Source of the DNA: Tigriopus japonicus
Lineage: Eukaryota > Arthropoda > Copepoda > Harpacticoida > Harpacticidae
Assembly: GCA_010645155.1 (NCBI GenBank)
Contig: CM021312.1
Span: 7,847,091 to 7,911,090, forward strand
DNA length: 64,000 nt
Direction: 5' to 3'
Shown here: positions 1 through 11,412 of the stretch, in pieces
How positions within the stretch are numbered: the first letter of the stretch is position 1
Layout: every line of letters starts with the position of its first letter
Position numbers and translations under genes: made by a program
Notes under the pieces: model-generated
The model's input: the letters and a program-made list of their open reading frames with translations, nothing else
What the model was told of the DNA's origin: nothing
The model's database searches: none

Positions 1-522
1 AAGTACGTACGGTACGTTGAGTTTGTTCAGGATTTGGCCACGCTGGCAAAATTTTGAAAAGTTCGAAATTCCCACCATTTTGGGGTGTAGTGTTATGTAC
101 CAGCTGATGAAGCAAAGTTGTCCACCTTTTTCTTGCACGAAGCGAGGTCTAGCCATTATATGGTCTGTGGAATAGGGCCCTTCAAAGTACTGATGGGGTC
201 AATCATAGATTGGATTGGGAAAATTGATAATTGAACCAATTTTAGCCCTGATTGGAGAGATTGGTGATTGGATTGAGATTTTCAACCTGGTCCTTCAACA
301 AACAGCATTGCCAAAATGACGAGAGAAATTGTAACGACACAAATGTGCCAATAATGAAAAGGATGAACCTAGAAACCATTCAGTGGATGTCCTACATGTT
401 TAACTCTTGCCGTATACACTGCCCAATTCCCATCAACGATGTATTTCTATAAGTTTTAAATGATGACTGTTATTGTTTGGTCCTCTTTAGTATTTTTTGG
501 CAAGCCCTTCCGGCATGTAAAT

Positions 523-820
523 TAGTGATGGGTTTCGAACCGGGAGTGCTGCCATATTTTACTCGGAAGTTTATCATTGTTGATTAGGGCAGGTTGTATT
601 GAACGTTTTCAAAAAGACCTAAACAGGGACCAATTTGGCAACACTCGAACTAGTTCGATTTCGAGTTCCATTAGTAGCTTTACTTTTGGATTTCGAGTTG
701 GCAGTGCTGCCATATTTTATGACGTCTCTAGTTGAGAAGATTAGTTGGGGGTCAACTTTTTGACCTTAAAATCCAAAGTGGCAAAACTCGGCCAAAAATC
801 CAACTCGAAACCCATCAGTA
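523..820. mobile_element. hAT-type MITE, 298 bp
   Basis: Termini TAGTGATGGGTTTCGA and TCGAAACCCATCAGTA form an imperfect inverted repeat of about 16 bp. The exact 8-bp duplication ATGTAAAT flanks it (515-522 and 821-828). There is no coding capacity. The interior repeats 'gtgctgccatatttta' twice. It lies inside the larger element starting at 188. A diverged end of the same family is seen near 12250-12296. Confidence 0.9.
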
Positions 821-1449
821 ATGTAAATCCTCTCATCTTTAGTGATGCTGAAAACAATTGATCTGTGGCCAAATTTTCAAAAATAAGGCACATAGTCATA
901 AAGAATTCTTCAAAAATATATACCACAGACATGTTCAATCCAATACAATCAAAGTTATGCATAAGAATATTCCATGTATTTGATGTTGTGATCTCTTGAG
1001 GACGGGAAAAAGTTGAACAAATGAAAAAAATCAAAACTTGTTTGCAGTTTGCAAAAGCAAAAATTGATTAAAAAAATTCTAGAAAATGCGAAAATAAATT
1101 CAGATTTAGTTGTAAAGAGTTGAGTGTTGAGCCAAAACTGCCAAAAATGAAAAAAAGCTCCTGCCCAGGATAATTATATTCAACATTGCCTTTCATGGAA
1201 TTGGCAGAATTTTGATCACAGTTTTGAAACAATAGTGAGACTGGCTTGGCCTCCCTGATGTGATGCCAACACAGACTCATCTAGCTTTAGATGTGACCAT
1301 GACAAAGAAGACATGAAATTTTATCATATCGAGACAAGACATTTAGCTAATGAAATTCAATTTAGGTTAGAGTCCCTTTTAGGCAATTTGATAACTCGTT
1401 CATGTTTCACCAATAATGACTTGAAAAGACTTGAACATTTCTAACTTCA

Positions 1450-1959
1450 TCATTGGAATATCGAGGAAAACAATTTCACAATGTACCACCCAGTCACACT
1501 GTGAAAAACCTTTGAAGAAGTATTGTTCTCGATGTGCACGTGGAGAACCACCCTTATCACGCCCATTGCGTTGTTGCGAACTGGTTCAATTGGATTTGCA
1601 AATAGGACGGGGAGGAGGAAATTGGGTACCAAAAGAAACGCAAAATGCAAAAAGACGGCTGTCAAACTTCCATTTTCGAATCCCACAATTATCAAGAACA
1701 CGAGGAACATGCCAATATAAATGGTGAACCAGAAAGCGTCTTGAAAAGAATCTACGCATACTGGCGAATCACATCTTGGACCCAAAATCCCATGTGTTTG
1801 CCACCATATCTCAGTGATCAATAATGACCAATACCTTGTAATACACATGGACTTTAATGAAAAGTCAGTGTAAAGGGTATGGTCCTTAATCCACTCGCAA
1901 AATCCACTTGAAAAAGAATTAAGAACCACATTTCCCCCGGAAACTCTCCCACGGACCAA
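1450..1959 (-). other. Unrecognised open frame, possible membrane protein fragment
   Basis: A 169-codon open frame on the minus strand has two hydrophobic stretches (around residues 75-95 and 100-125). It lies within the outer transposon. I recognise no family, and no intron signals extend it convincingly. It may be chance or a fragment of a captured or decayed gene. Confidence 0.2.
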
Positions 1960-2434
1960 AACGTTTCATTGCGCTCATCGATTACTTGACTTTAACAACT
2001 AAAATCGACAATATAATATCTATTCTTGAATTATCATGAAAAGGAGCGAAGTCCAATCTAAAGCTCTGCAAGATTTCTACAGTTTCAGAGTTGTAACAAA
2101 TTGGAACTCTCTGATGTGCCCAATCTGTGACGGAATTCAAATGATAAGTCTCCCTGCTATTACTAATCCCCCGTGGTTATTGGACCTCTGAATTAAAGTC
2201 CAATTGAGAAAATGTACACTAATTAGTGATTATAGTGCATGTATTGGGACCACTGATGTTGTATGAACATTTGCATATGTCAACCGAATTTAACGTATTT
2301 CTATTTCCTCTTCCCGTACTCTTTATACAGCTCAAGGTGTTTGGAGTGGACACACAATAAATAACATTTCAGGCTCGAATTTGCAAAATATTTTCACCAT
2401 GTTCAACTAAATTAGACATAAATGATATTTATGT

Positions 2435-2896
2435 CTAAATTTTGATGTTTAAGAGAAAACATAAATGATAAATGAAGAGGGGATGAACAGACTGCACGAA
2501 TGCAATTTGGGACTTTTTTGTGGGAACCATGGGCTTCATTTTGAGGGTGTTGACTTGAAGGTTATTGTCAAAGCAATCACCTTGCAAAATGTTGATGCTA
2601 TTTAGCGGTCCTTTGCTGAAATTGATGAAAAGAAACAGGTCGTCTACACATTGAAAGTATTGAATTCCTTTGTCATTAATGGTGGGGCCTTGGTGACCTG
2701 GGCCTTTCGGCAGGTCAGAGACACAAAGGATAAGCAGTTGTGGATCCTTCATCATGAGATTGTGTTCTATTGAAACCTCAAATTTGTTAGTTTGAAAAGT
2801 ACAACACACAATGATATTGTTGTATGCACTAACTTGCTTAACACCCTTCAATTTGCAAGGGTAAAACTGCTCAAGATGTCTAGCCTTATGAACCAT
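2435..2896 (-). other. Unrecognised 153-codon open frame inside transposon
   Basis: An open frame on the minus strand within the outer element (188-9826), between its two nested insertions. No transposase signature or other domain is recognised. It could be a remnant of element-encoded protein or chance. Confidence 0.2.
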
Positions 2897-4261
2897 AATG
2901 TAAGAACTTAGTTGGGTGTTAGGGTAAATAACGAGTTCTCATGTAGTTGGAACTTGATTTCTATATGCATATAGTATCCCCTTAGTCATTACAAATGCAT
3001 TTTTGGTACTGATGGGGCTGATACCAGCAATGTATCATATACTGATGGTAATCGAGTTCATTTTGAAAACGTAACTCGATGGTTCGACTCGGTTTTAGGG
3101 TCCTTCGTGCAACTCGAAGAAGTTCGATGCGAAGCCGCTGATTATCAGTGATGCTAAATTTTCAAAATTTTATCATTTTGTTTCTTTTATTCAAGTTACG
3201 AATTGGAGGGGTTTTGTCGATCACAAGAGCTCGTTGAATGAAGAAAAAGTCCCCTTCTAAATTTTGACAAATATATCAGGGGCCCAAAAATTACCGTTTC
3301 AAACCATTAAACGGATTTGACTCATTCATCAAATGTAAATAGACTGTAACGGGCATCGCTGGCAGTTCAGGGTAGCTCTGAAACTGAGATGTCAAGATCT
3401 ACAATTTAATTTCGAAAACTTTGAGTTTAGTAATCTGACACTTATGGATAGCGGCAAATTAGAGAAACACTTTTTAATCACTTGTAGGAAAGAATTTGAC
3501 CCATCAAATATTGCTTAAGATATACCCATTACCCAATTGCTAATATTTTCGAGGCAGTCACATTCCAGCCTGTGTTATTATGATTCTTTTAACCGGAAAA
3601 AGCGGGGAACGCATCACTCCATCGCAGTGAGTAGAACGTACTACACAGAAGAGCCTCTTCCTCGGCCAACTAACCAACTACTAAATAATCCAAAGTCAGG
3701 GGTGATGGTGAAGTAAATCCACGGACGGATGGACGGACTGTTTGTTGACCACCGTCACTAGTGTGCCTTCACAAAGATTAGAAAGTATCCATGAAAACCT
3801 CCTCATCCCCACGATTCTGAGCCCATTCACCGACCAAGACAGACCAGAAATGGGATGATCATGATGAGGCACACGGAACGAGATCATCCTGTTGGTCAAA
3901 TCTGAAAAACGTGTGGGTGACATACCTCAACCAATCCAGCAACCTTTTTTTGAGGACATTCGTTCCTACTACAAACAAGACAAACGAGACTTGCCTCATC
4001 TCCTTAGAAGAGCCTCTCTCAATGATGATTTCGAACGTTGACCCGTGCAAGAAGACGTCTTGGCCAGTTCTTAGGCCCTCACTCATCTGGTCGTGTATGG
4101 ATTTTGCCAAATTCAAATAATTTTAGTACACGTTCTCTCAAATGTAAACAAACTATCTTGGTAGATGTATTTCTTAAATAGAACCAAACCATCCTGGTAC
4201 CCCTTTTACGGGTTTTTTCCTCAAATGAAAATCATGTTGGTTCACGTTTTTTTTTTTCAAT

Positions 4262-5530
4262 TCACCTTACTGAAAAAATCATGTCAAGTCTGCTGAGAAA
4301 TTCCCAAACACTACGACAGATAATTCTGACCCAGAGAACCAAATGGAACAACTTTTTCCTACTGCGTTTTTCAATATCAGGTCTAGATTAAAACCTAAAA
4401 ACCTACAAAATTAACACCGCTTTGCAAAACTAGTCAACACTTTTTCAGAGCAACCCAAGATACCTTTTGAATTGAATTTAATTGAAAATAAGTCGATCAG
4501 TTGGCAAGTTATTTAAGTTGTGTTAAGTCGAGTTATCGTTCCCAGTAAATAAAAACTCAAACTCCCAGAAACATAATATATATTCTCGATTTTATCAAAC
4601 AGATTGAAAATTGTTCATTTTGGCTTTTTTGTCATGATTGGTCAAAATCACAATTAATGTTACTTAAATCATACAAAAAATACACATTTTTGAAAAAAAA
4701 ATCTGATTATCTTGATTTCATTAGACACTCATTTGAAAATTTGAGGAAATCTACTGAACAGATAGGCCTGTGGATTTCATGCAAAAGTGATATTTCTTGG
4801 AGAATCATTCACTATTTGGACCAAAAGCGAATTTTTAAAATCCTTCAGAATTTCACTGAATTTGTATTGACAACGTGCCTACATGTCCTTTTTATTTGGT
4901 TCAAAAGTCCATATTAAAGAAAGTGTATATCAAGTGTGTTTTAGGTAACAACATATCATTTTGACCTGGGGTGATAAAACTTCCAAGAATGAAGATTTTT
5001 TTTTTATTGTTGGTGCTAGGGTCGGAGGGTTGAGCCTCGCCCGGCCAGCGAGGCCAGCCATCACATCGTCCAAATCACTTCCGATAGGCAATTTCATGTC
5101 CGGTATCAGAATGGTTCTCAGTCTGTGGGTGTGGATTAACGTCTAAAAGTTTCCCTGGGAAAGGTCAGGTTTGAGAAAGATCGGAATTCTTGATATATTT
5201 TACAAGATTGAAAATCTACATCATTTTCATAAGTATTTGAGTTTTCATGTACCCCGGAACGATTTTTCGCTTTTTGAAGTAAAAAATGGGACACTGAAAC
5301 TTGAAAAGCTGAGCAATTAAATATGTATCTTAGGCAGATCTCAAAATGTACTGACTAAATTTTACAAAAAATGATAATTTAGTAGGGTTTTGGTGTTCAA
5401 CATTTAATCTAGACCTGATATTGAAACACGCAGTAAATAACAGTTATTCCTCTTGGTTTCCTCGGTCAGAAACATTTCTCATAGTGTTTGGGAATTTCCA
5501 AATCAACTTCATATTATATTTTCAGTGCCG
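4262..5530. repeat. Element with long imperfect terminal inverted repeats
   Basis: Sequence at about 4262-4440 reappears inverted at about 5350-5530. The best-matching block is the segment containing 'aaattcccaaacacta' and 'caatatcaggtctagatta'. The arms are over 130 bp and imperfect, separated by about 900 bp without a recognisable gene. This looks like a foldback or long-TIR DNA element. I could not define a target-site duplication. Short related units ('caaat.aaaatcat.ttggtacacgt') occur on both sides at 4125-4250 and 5535-5965. Confidence 0.55.
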
Positions 5531-5561
5531 TGAATCGGAAGCAACCCATCTTGGTACACAC

Positions 5562-5891
5562 TAGAGCTGTGTATCGGATTCGTTCGGATTGACGGAAGAA
5601 TTTTCGGATTTGGATTCGTTCAGATAGAGCATCAAATTTTCGGATTTGCATTTGTTCGGAGTGAGCATCGAATTTTCGGGTTCGGATTTAGCGGCAAGTT
5701 TTCGGATTCGGATTGAGAGGCAAAATTTCGGGTTCGGATTGAGCGCGGATTTGTTCGGATTGAGCGGCAAATTTTCGGATTCGGATTCGTTTGGATTGAG
5801 CGGCAAATTTTCGGATTTGGATTCGTTTTGACTATGAAAATTCAGTTCGGATTGGATTTGGAGGACCTTCCAGATTCAATGCACAGCTCTA
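5562..5891. mobile_element. hAT-type MITE with internal tandem repeats, 330 bp
   Basis: Termini TAGAGCTGTG and CACAGCTCTA are perfect 10-bp inverted repeats, flanked by the exact 8-bp duplication GTACACAC (5554-5561 and 5892-5899). The interior is a degenerate tandem array of a unit like 'cggattcggattgagcggcaaattttc' (about 5575-5850), which creates low-complexity open frames on both strands that are not genes. This is the fourth level of nesting. Confidence 0.92.
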
Positions 5892-6330
5892 GTACACACT
5901 TTTTTTCAAATAGAAATCATTTTGGTACACGTCTTTCCAAATAAAAATCATCTTGATACACGTTTTTTGAATATCGTCGATTTCACGCCTTGGAGAGCAC
6001 CGTGGAGCTCTGTGTTCCTCCAATACTTGATCCACACTTCAAGACCACTTGCTTCCGTGATGATTCCAAAAGAGGCTTTGTTTGGATCAAGTAATGTTCC
6101 ATTTATCCAAACGACAATAGCTCCACAACCTGCAAGTCAAAGACAAATTATTCCATCTAATTCCTCTTTGTGGGAATCCTCATCCAGTAAAAAATAATCT
6201 AGAAAAGGGGTCCGCAACCTTGATCAAGGCCAACAAAATTTGGCAATTTGTTGCTAGGGGCCCACCACGTTGGTAGGTTCAGGAGCCCACAATCGGAAAA
6301 ACGACATTTTGTTGTAGATAATTCAAGGCA

Positions 6331-6473
6331 AGATGTTCTTAGATTGTTCAAGTTGTGTTGAGAATGAGCGCAATGAAGCTCTCCGTTTTGGTCCGGGGGA
6401 GAATTTCCGCCAGAAAGTTGGTTCTTAATCCGTTTTTGAGAGGAATTTGCGTGTCTAGGAAGGTCCATAGATC
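6331..6473. repeat. Dispersed repeat, copy 1
   Basis: This segment matches 50873-51013 in the same orientation over about 140 bp with moderate divergence. Shared landmarks are 'ttgttcaagttgtgt', 'aaagttggttctta' and 'gaggaatttgcgt'. No coding capacity is recognised. The family is unidentified. Confidence 0.7.
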
Positions 6474-7003
6474 TTGAAAAATGAAAATTTGGTTGTAAGT
6501 GAATCATTGTTAATGAACCAGGAAACCATTCACATTGTGTGTTTCTGTACCGTTCGCCGTTTGTTCCGTTTATTAACTTGTGGGGCATTCTAATGTTTGT
6601 TTTTAGTAACGTTGTTTGGCAGTGACCACTCTCTATATTCAAAAAAGTATATCTTTAGAATGTATCAAAATATGTTTTGAGTTTGAGAATTTGAAAAACG
6701 TTCTTAGGAGTAAAGGTTTATGTTTCCTCATGATCATCATTTTGTTCAAGAAATCCCATATCCCACTTACTACAGAGTAACATGCAATAAACACTTAAAT
6801 TTTGGCTCTGAGCATTACAATTAAGTAATTTGCAGAATTTTACATCATTGGTAAGCAGCAACTTTATTCATTTATCGGCAATTATTCGTAAACAAGATAC
6901 ATAACATTCTGCATGCAGCATTTTTCAAGAAAAACTAGTCTTCAATTCAGCTTTTATTATATTGCAAGTTTTAACTGTTTTGAAAAGCAACCAAAAATGA
7001 TTT

Positions 7004-7256
7004 NNNNNNNNNNNNNNNNNNNNNNNNNNNNNNNNNNNNNNNNNNNNNNNNNNNNNNNNNNNNNNNNNNNNNNNNNNNNNNNNNNNNNNNNNNNNNNNNN
7101 NNNNNNNNNNNNNNNNNNNNNNNNNNNNNNNNNNNNNNNNNNNNNNNNNNNNNNNNNNNNNNNNNNNNNNNNNNNNNNNNNNNNNNNNNNNNNNNNNNNN
7201 NNNNNNNNNNNNNNNNNNNNNNNNNNNNNNNNNNNNNNNNNNNNNNNNNNNNNNNN
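7004..7256. other. Assembly gap (253 N)
   Basis: An uninterrupted run of N lies inside the third-level transposon. Open frames that cross it on either strand are artefacts. Confidence 0.99.
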
Positions 7257-8597
7257 TGGCTGACGTCTCTCTATCCACTGCAGCAGTCTCTCGGCTCTTG
7301 CTACTTGCTACCCGGCTTCTACCCTGCAGTAGTCCTAGCTATGTTTCCTTTATTTCCGTGCCCGTACGTACGTTGACGGCTACTCTAGAAGATCACCATG
7401 ATTTTTTACAATTGCGAAAAATCCAAACTAATCAAAAGAAAAGGAGAACTAGAAAATCAAACGAATTGTGAGACACAGATAACGATAGATATTTCTTGAC
7501 CTGAACAAAACTTTGAGTCACCCTTCTGATGTGGACTGTTTTGGACATAGAGCTATTAGTAGAAGGATAATAGAACCGATAGAGCGAGAAGACAAAATAG
7601 CACTTTCCCAACATACAAATGGGTTTCAAAATAATATGAAATGATATCTTGTTAAAATAAAATGATGTCATGTTCTTTCTATAAGAGCCAAGCTGACATT
7701 GTGGGATTGAAAGACGTCACAAAAATTCTATTATTATAACGCTTTTGGGACAGTGGCTGTCTTCCGGTTCGGTTTTGGACTCGGAGGTTCGGGGTGGTTC
7801 GGTTCGGTTTTAACTCGGTTCGGTCAACTCGAAACTCGAAAACTTGCTCGAAATCCATCAGTAGTATCATACAGTATGAGACCAGACCAATACCATGAAA
7901 GTCTCGCTGGTCTTGATTCCGACTTGAGGCCAAGTGAGACATGCGAAGTGTTGCCAAAATTGCTCAAATTGGGTTTTGCTTTTTTCTCTGGTGTTCGCTC
8001 GGTTTCAGTTTGAAGGCACGAAATATCTAGATTTATTTTTCCGTTGTTTTAAAATAAAACAATATCAATTTCAAATCAAGGAACATCTCGTCGATTCCAC
8101 AACTTGGCATAACATGTTGGCTTCAGAGTTTTGAAGAAAAATACCTGAAGAACCGCTGAAAGTGTGACGTGAAATCTTTTTCATTAACATCGGAGAATAT
8201 TTCATTGAACGATTGCTTATGTTATTATGTTGCAACGCAAGATTTTATTTCACTCGTTAGTGCACAGTTATTATTTGAAATTTCCATTTGCTAAAGCCCA
8301 TCAACATTGAAATCAGGTGGCAAATCACGACATTATTACCACATTCTAGTCAACCTGGCTAAAAAGTGTGACTAGCAACTGAGATTTGAATATCAAAGGA
8401 ACCATATTGAAACAGACAATATCAGTCAAAAAGCTATTTGATACGGCGTCAATAAAGGTCATGGTCTTAATGCATATTAGAAATACCTCAAAAGAGAGTT
8501 ATCGATTACACGCTTCAACAAAATTGTTAAATATGAATAGGTTCAATCGGTGACGGACACCTTTTGTACCTGTCATTTCGTTCGTAAGACTTGATAC

Positions 8598-9310
8598 TAG
8601 TGATGGGAGGCAAACAGGAGCTTGGGCAAGCGGTCCGGTACAGTACCTTGGACTTGCCGAAACTTGGGTCTACTTGGGTGCCTATACAAGTATTTTTCCC
8701 ACCTTACAGGTTTGCCAAATTTGCTAGGAATGAAGACTAAACCTTCGGCATCAGAATTTCAATTAACCAGAAAGTTTCAGCGAAATAGGGCCCATGCCCT
8801 TGTTAGGATGGACTTTTGATGAAAATACACAATTCAAAGCTTTTGTATCGAGAAATGCAAAAGCTTTTGAGAATATTTCAAAAAAAAGAGTTGGCATCTT
8901 ATATTTTTTTCCAGCAACTCTGAGTGACCGAGCTTGTTCCCAAGTGTGACTGTTAAATCTCATTCTTGATTGGCCCGAAAAGTGTATTCATGTGTGGCTT
9001 ACAACGGAAACTAAAGAAAAAACCTGGTTTTGCAAATGCTATCCAAATCAAAATATTTTTTGTTTCACTTCCACTGTTTATTGCTAAATTATTAAGGTCA
9101 AAAGATCATTGAAAATGCAACTTGACATTCTTTTCTTCTAAGTCACACTGCAAGCATCTTAACTCTTCAAAGAGCAACTGCCGGCAACTGCATCTTCCAA
9201 TGTTCCTTGAGCTTGGGAAGTGTATTGGTGTATTGCCCAAGTAATGCTTGTCAACAACTTGTGCTTGGGGTGTCTGTGATGACTCATTACTTGCCCAAGT
9301 CACATCACTA
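8598..9310. mobile_element. hAT-type MITE, 713 bp, family copy A
   Basis: Termini TAGTGATGGGAGG and CACATCACTA, with CTTGGGCAAG just inside each end in inverted orientation. The exact 8-bp duplication CTTGATAC flanks it (8590-8597 and 9311-9318). It is almost identical to 10200-10920, so the family was recently active here. Identical 65-codon open frames in both copies reflect this similarity and not a conserved gene. Confidence 0.95.
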
Positions 9311-9834
9311 CTTGATACAGTATTGATGCCAGCTTCCGAGATGTATTAATTGAGACCGGCATCAGTTGGTCTCATGTATTGGAAATACCGTCTCATCCCA
9401 TCACTAATTTTTGGGCAATTTCATGCTTAGTCTTTTCACTCTTTGCCCTAATGCAAGCAAATTTGGAAACCCTGCATATTTCTGTGTTATTGTCAGTTAA
9501 AGTTGCGCTCAAAAGTAAACATGCTTCATGAACCCAAATGTACTTACTTTCAGCTTATAATACATATATATTTGATTCAAAACTCTTTCTTTTCATTTTA
9601 AATGATGAAGAATGGCTAAAATATTTTTACCGACTCTAAAAATAAGGTGCAAAGTTATTGGTTGAAGGTTTCAAATCGTGCTACTTTAGAACCTGTTGGG
9701 CACCCTGAAATGCTTTTTCCCAGATTGACGAGATTGATTTTTGGACTGAGATTGGGGGCATCAAGATTGGGTCAAGGCTAGATTGAAAGACTGAACAGAT
9801 TGAATGATTGGGATTTTCCATCAGTACTTCAAAG

Positions 9835-10098
9835 TCAGTTGATCACATGTTAAGACATTAGCAGGGCCACTTAATTTATGTAAAAAATCGCCAAAAGTGT
9901 TTATTTTGTGGTGTTTTTTTTCTGGAGGAATAATTAACTAAATCGGATTTTTTGGTAATTTTACCAAATCTTTTCTCACTTTATTGCCGCAAAAACTGAC
10001 CTTTTCTCAAACTCGCATCATTGGTGATTTTTATTGAATAGGTAAGAAAATTTGCTAAAATGACTATATTTGTCACAGTAATCCACATTTTTTTATTT
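9835..10098. other. Unannotated AT-rich spacer
   Basis: This lies between the outer transposon stack and the tandem duplication. It is T-rich, and I see no gene, hairpin or repeat that I can define. Confidence 0.5.
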
Positions 10099-11382
10099 AC
10101 CCTATTTATGCAATTTTGGGCAAAAATCGCAGATTTTGGTAATTACTTCGTAAAATGTCACATTTAACTGTCTTGCAGACCTGATTATAAGCTACATAGT
10201 AGTGATGGGAGCCAAACAGGAGCTTGGGCAAGCGGTCCGGTACAGTACCTTGGACTTGCCGAAACTTGGGTCTACTTGGGTGCCTGTACAAGTATTTTTC
10301 CCACCTTACAGGTTTGCCAAATTTGCTAGGAATGAAGACTAAACCTTCGGCATCAGAATTTCAATTAACCAGAAAGTTTCAGCGAAATAGGGCCCATGCC
10401 CTTGTTAGAATGGATTTTTAGATGAAAATACACAATTCAAAGCTTTTGTATCGAGAAATGCAAAAGCTTTTGAGAATATTTCAAAAAAAAAAAAAAAGAG
10501 TTGGCATCTTATATTTTTTTCTAGCAACTCTGAGTGACCGAGCTTGTTCCCAAGTGTGACTGTTAAATCTCATTCTTGATTGGCCCGAAAAGTGTTTTCA
10601 TGTGTGGCTTACAACGGAAACTAAAGAAAAAACATGGTTTTGCAAATGCTATCCAAATCAAATTTTTTTTTGTTTCACTTCCACTGTTTATTGCTAAATT
10701 ATTAAGGTCAAAAGATCATTGAAAATGCAACTTGACGTTCTTTTCTTCTAAGTCACACTGCAAGCATCTGAAATCTTCTAAGAGCAACTGCCGGCAACTG
10801 CATCTTCCAATGTTCCATGAGCTTGCCAAGTGTATTGGTGTATTGCCCAAGTAATGCTTGTCAACAACTTGTGGTTGGGGTGTTTGTGATGACTCATTAC
10901 TTGCCCAAGTCACATCACTACTACATAGTACAAAATGTACTACACTCCATATTCTTGCCTCTTTATTTTGACTTTGACGTAAAAACAAACCTTTTTACCA
11001 TATCAGTTTATCATATCTGTATCTTGCGTATCTGATACTAAATGTTAATCATCCTTTTATTGCAGATGCAACAATATAACTTATTTTTCATAGACCATAC
11101 CGGATCTTTCATTTGGGTTCCCTCCGAAACAATTGCCCAAGCTTTCCAAGTTGCCAAACATGAATTTAGAGGACAACGAACAGTTTATTTGTACATTTGG
11201 AGCCAAGATTGTTTGATATTAGATTTTAAACCCTATTTATGCAATTTTGGGCAAAAATCGCAGATTTTGGTAATTACTTCGTAAAATGTCACATTTAACT
11301 GTCTTGCAGACCTGATTATAAGCTACATAGTACAAAATGTACTACACTCCATATTCTTGCCTCTTTATTTTGACTTTGACGT
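10099..11382 (+). repeat. Direct duplication, one copy split by a MITE
   Basis: A 153-bp segment at 11230-11382 is repeated almost exactly as 10099-10199 plus 10921-10980. The only interruption in the first copy is the MITE at 10200-10920. The second copy therefore preserves the pre-insertion site with a single CTACATAG (11323-11330). About 250 bp of unique sequence separates the copies. That spacer contains a 'ttttattgcag|ATG' context at 11055-11069 followed by an open frame of about 70 codons that I do not recognise. Confidence 0.93.
10200..10920. mobile_element. hAT-type MITE, 721 bp, family copy B
   Basis: Termini are the same as copy A (TAGTGATGGGAG and CACATCACTA). The 8-bp duplication CTACATAG flanks it (10192-10199 and 10921-10928). 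The paralogous empty site at 11323-11330 confirms both boundaries and the duplication length directly. It differs from copy A by scattered substitutions and a longer internal A run near 10481-10497. Confidence 0.97.
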
Positions 11383-11412
11383 TATTTTGACTTTGACTTT
11401 GACTTTGACGTT

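Larger units (their letters stand above)
3040..7863. mobile_element. Third-level hAT-type element, 4.8 kb, contains assembly gap
   Basis: The left terminus TACTGATGGTAATCGAG pairs with the right terminus CTCGAAATCCATCAGTA. The exact 8-bp duplication GTATCATA flanks it (3032-3039 and 7864-7871), and joining the two flanks restores continuous sequence of the host MITE. Both subterminal regions are rich in CGGTTTT/CGAACCG. The interior holds a 330-bp MITE (5562-5891), a long inverted-repeat structure (about 4262-5530) and the N run. No transposase is visible in the sequenced part; one could lie partly in the gap, though 253 N is short. Confidence 0.8.
3007..9406. mobile_element. Second-level hAT-type MITE, split by later insertions
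   Basis: The left end is TACTGATGGGGCTGATACC; the right end, reversed, is TAGTGATGGGATGAGAC. The 8-mer ATTTTTGG flanks it exactly (2999-3006 and 9407-9414). Both subterminal regions carry GAGACC/GGTCTC motifs once the internal insertions are removed, which supports the pairing. Two insertions, 3040-7863 and 8598-9310, interrupt it; without them the element is about 850 bp. It is itself inserted in the 188-9826 element. Confidence 0.8.
188..9826. mobile_element. Outer hAT-type element hosting nested insertions
   Basis: The left end reads TACTGATGGGG and the right end CCATCAGTA, a 9-bp inverted terminus. The 8-mer CTTCAAAG lies immediately outside both ends (180-187 and 9827-9834), as hAT transposases leave. 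Both subterminal regions are rich in GATTG/GATTGG motifs, which suggests they belong to one element. Two complete insertions (523-820 and 3007-9406) sit inside; removing them with their TSDs leaves about 2.9 kb. I find no hAT transposase (no dimerisation or DDE blocks), so it is non-autonomous or decayed. The alternative, two unrelated ends sharing an 8-mer by chance, is unlikely but possible. Confidence 0.7.

Noticed and set aside
5561..5831. Repetitive open frames rich in NPNESESEN-like units
   Set aside because: They are produced by the tandem repeats inside the 330-bp MITE and occur on both strands.
6199..6642. 147-codon minus-strand open frame with 'aggggtccgcaacc' at its edge, suggestive of a Charlie-like hAT end
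   Set aside because: No matching inverted terminus or target-site duplication could be found, and the frame has no transposase features.
6913..7278. Open frames on both strands across the N run
   Set aside because: They consist mostly of undetermined residues; the frame across a gap is meaningless.
8622..8819. Conserved 65-codon open frame identical to the one at 10224-10421
   Set aside because: The identity reflects two young copies of the same MITE and not selection on a protein.
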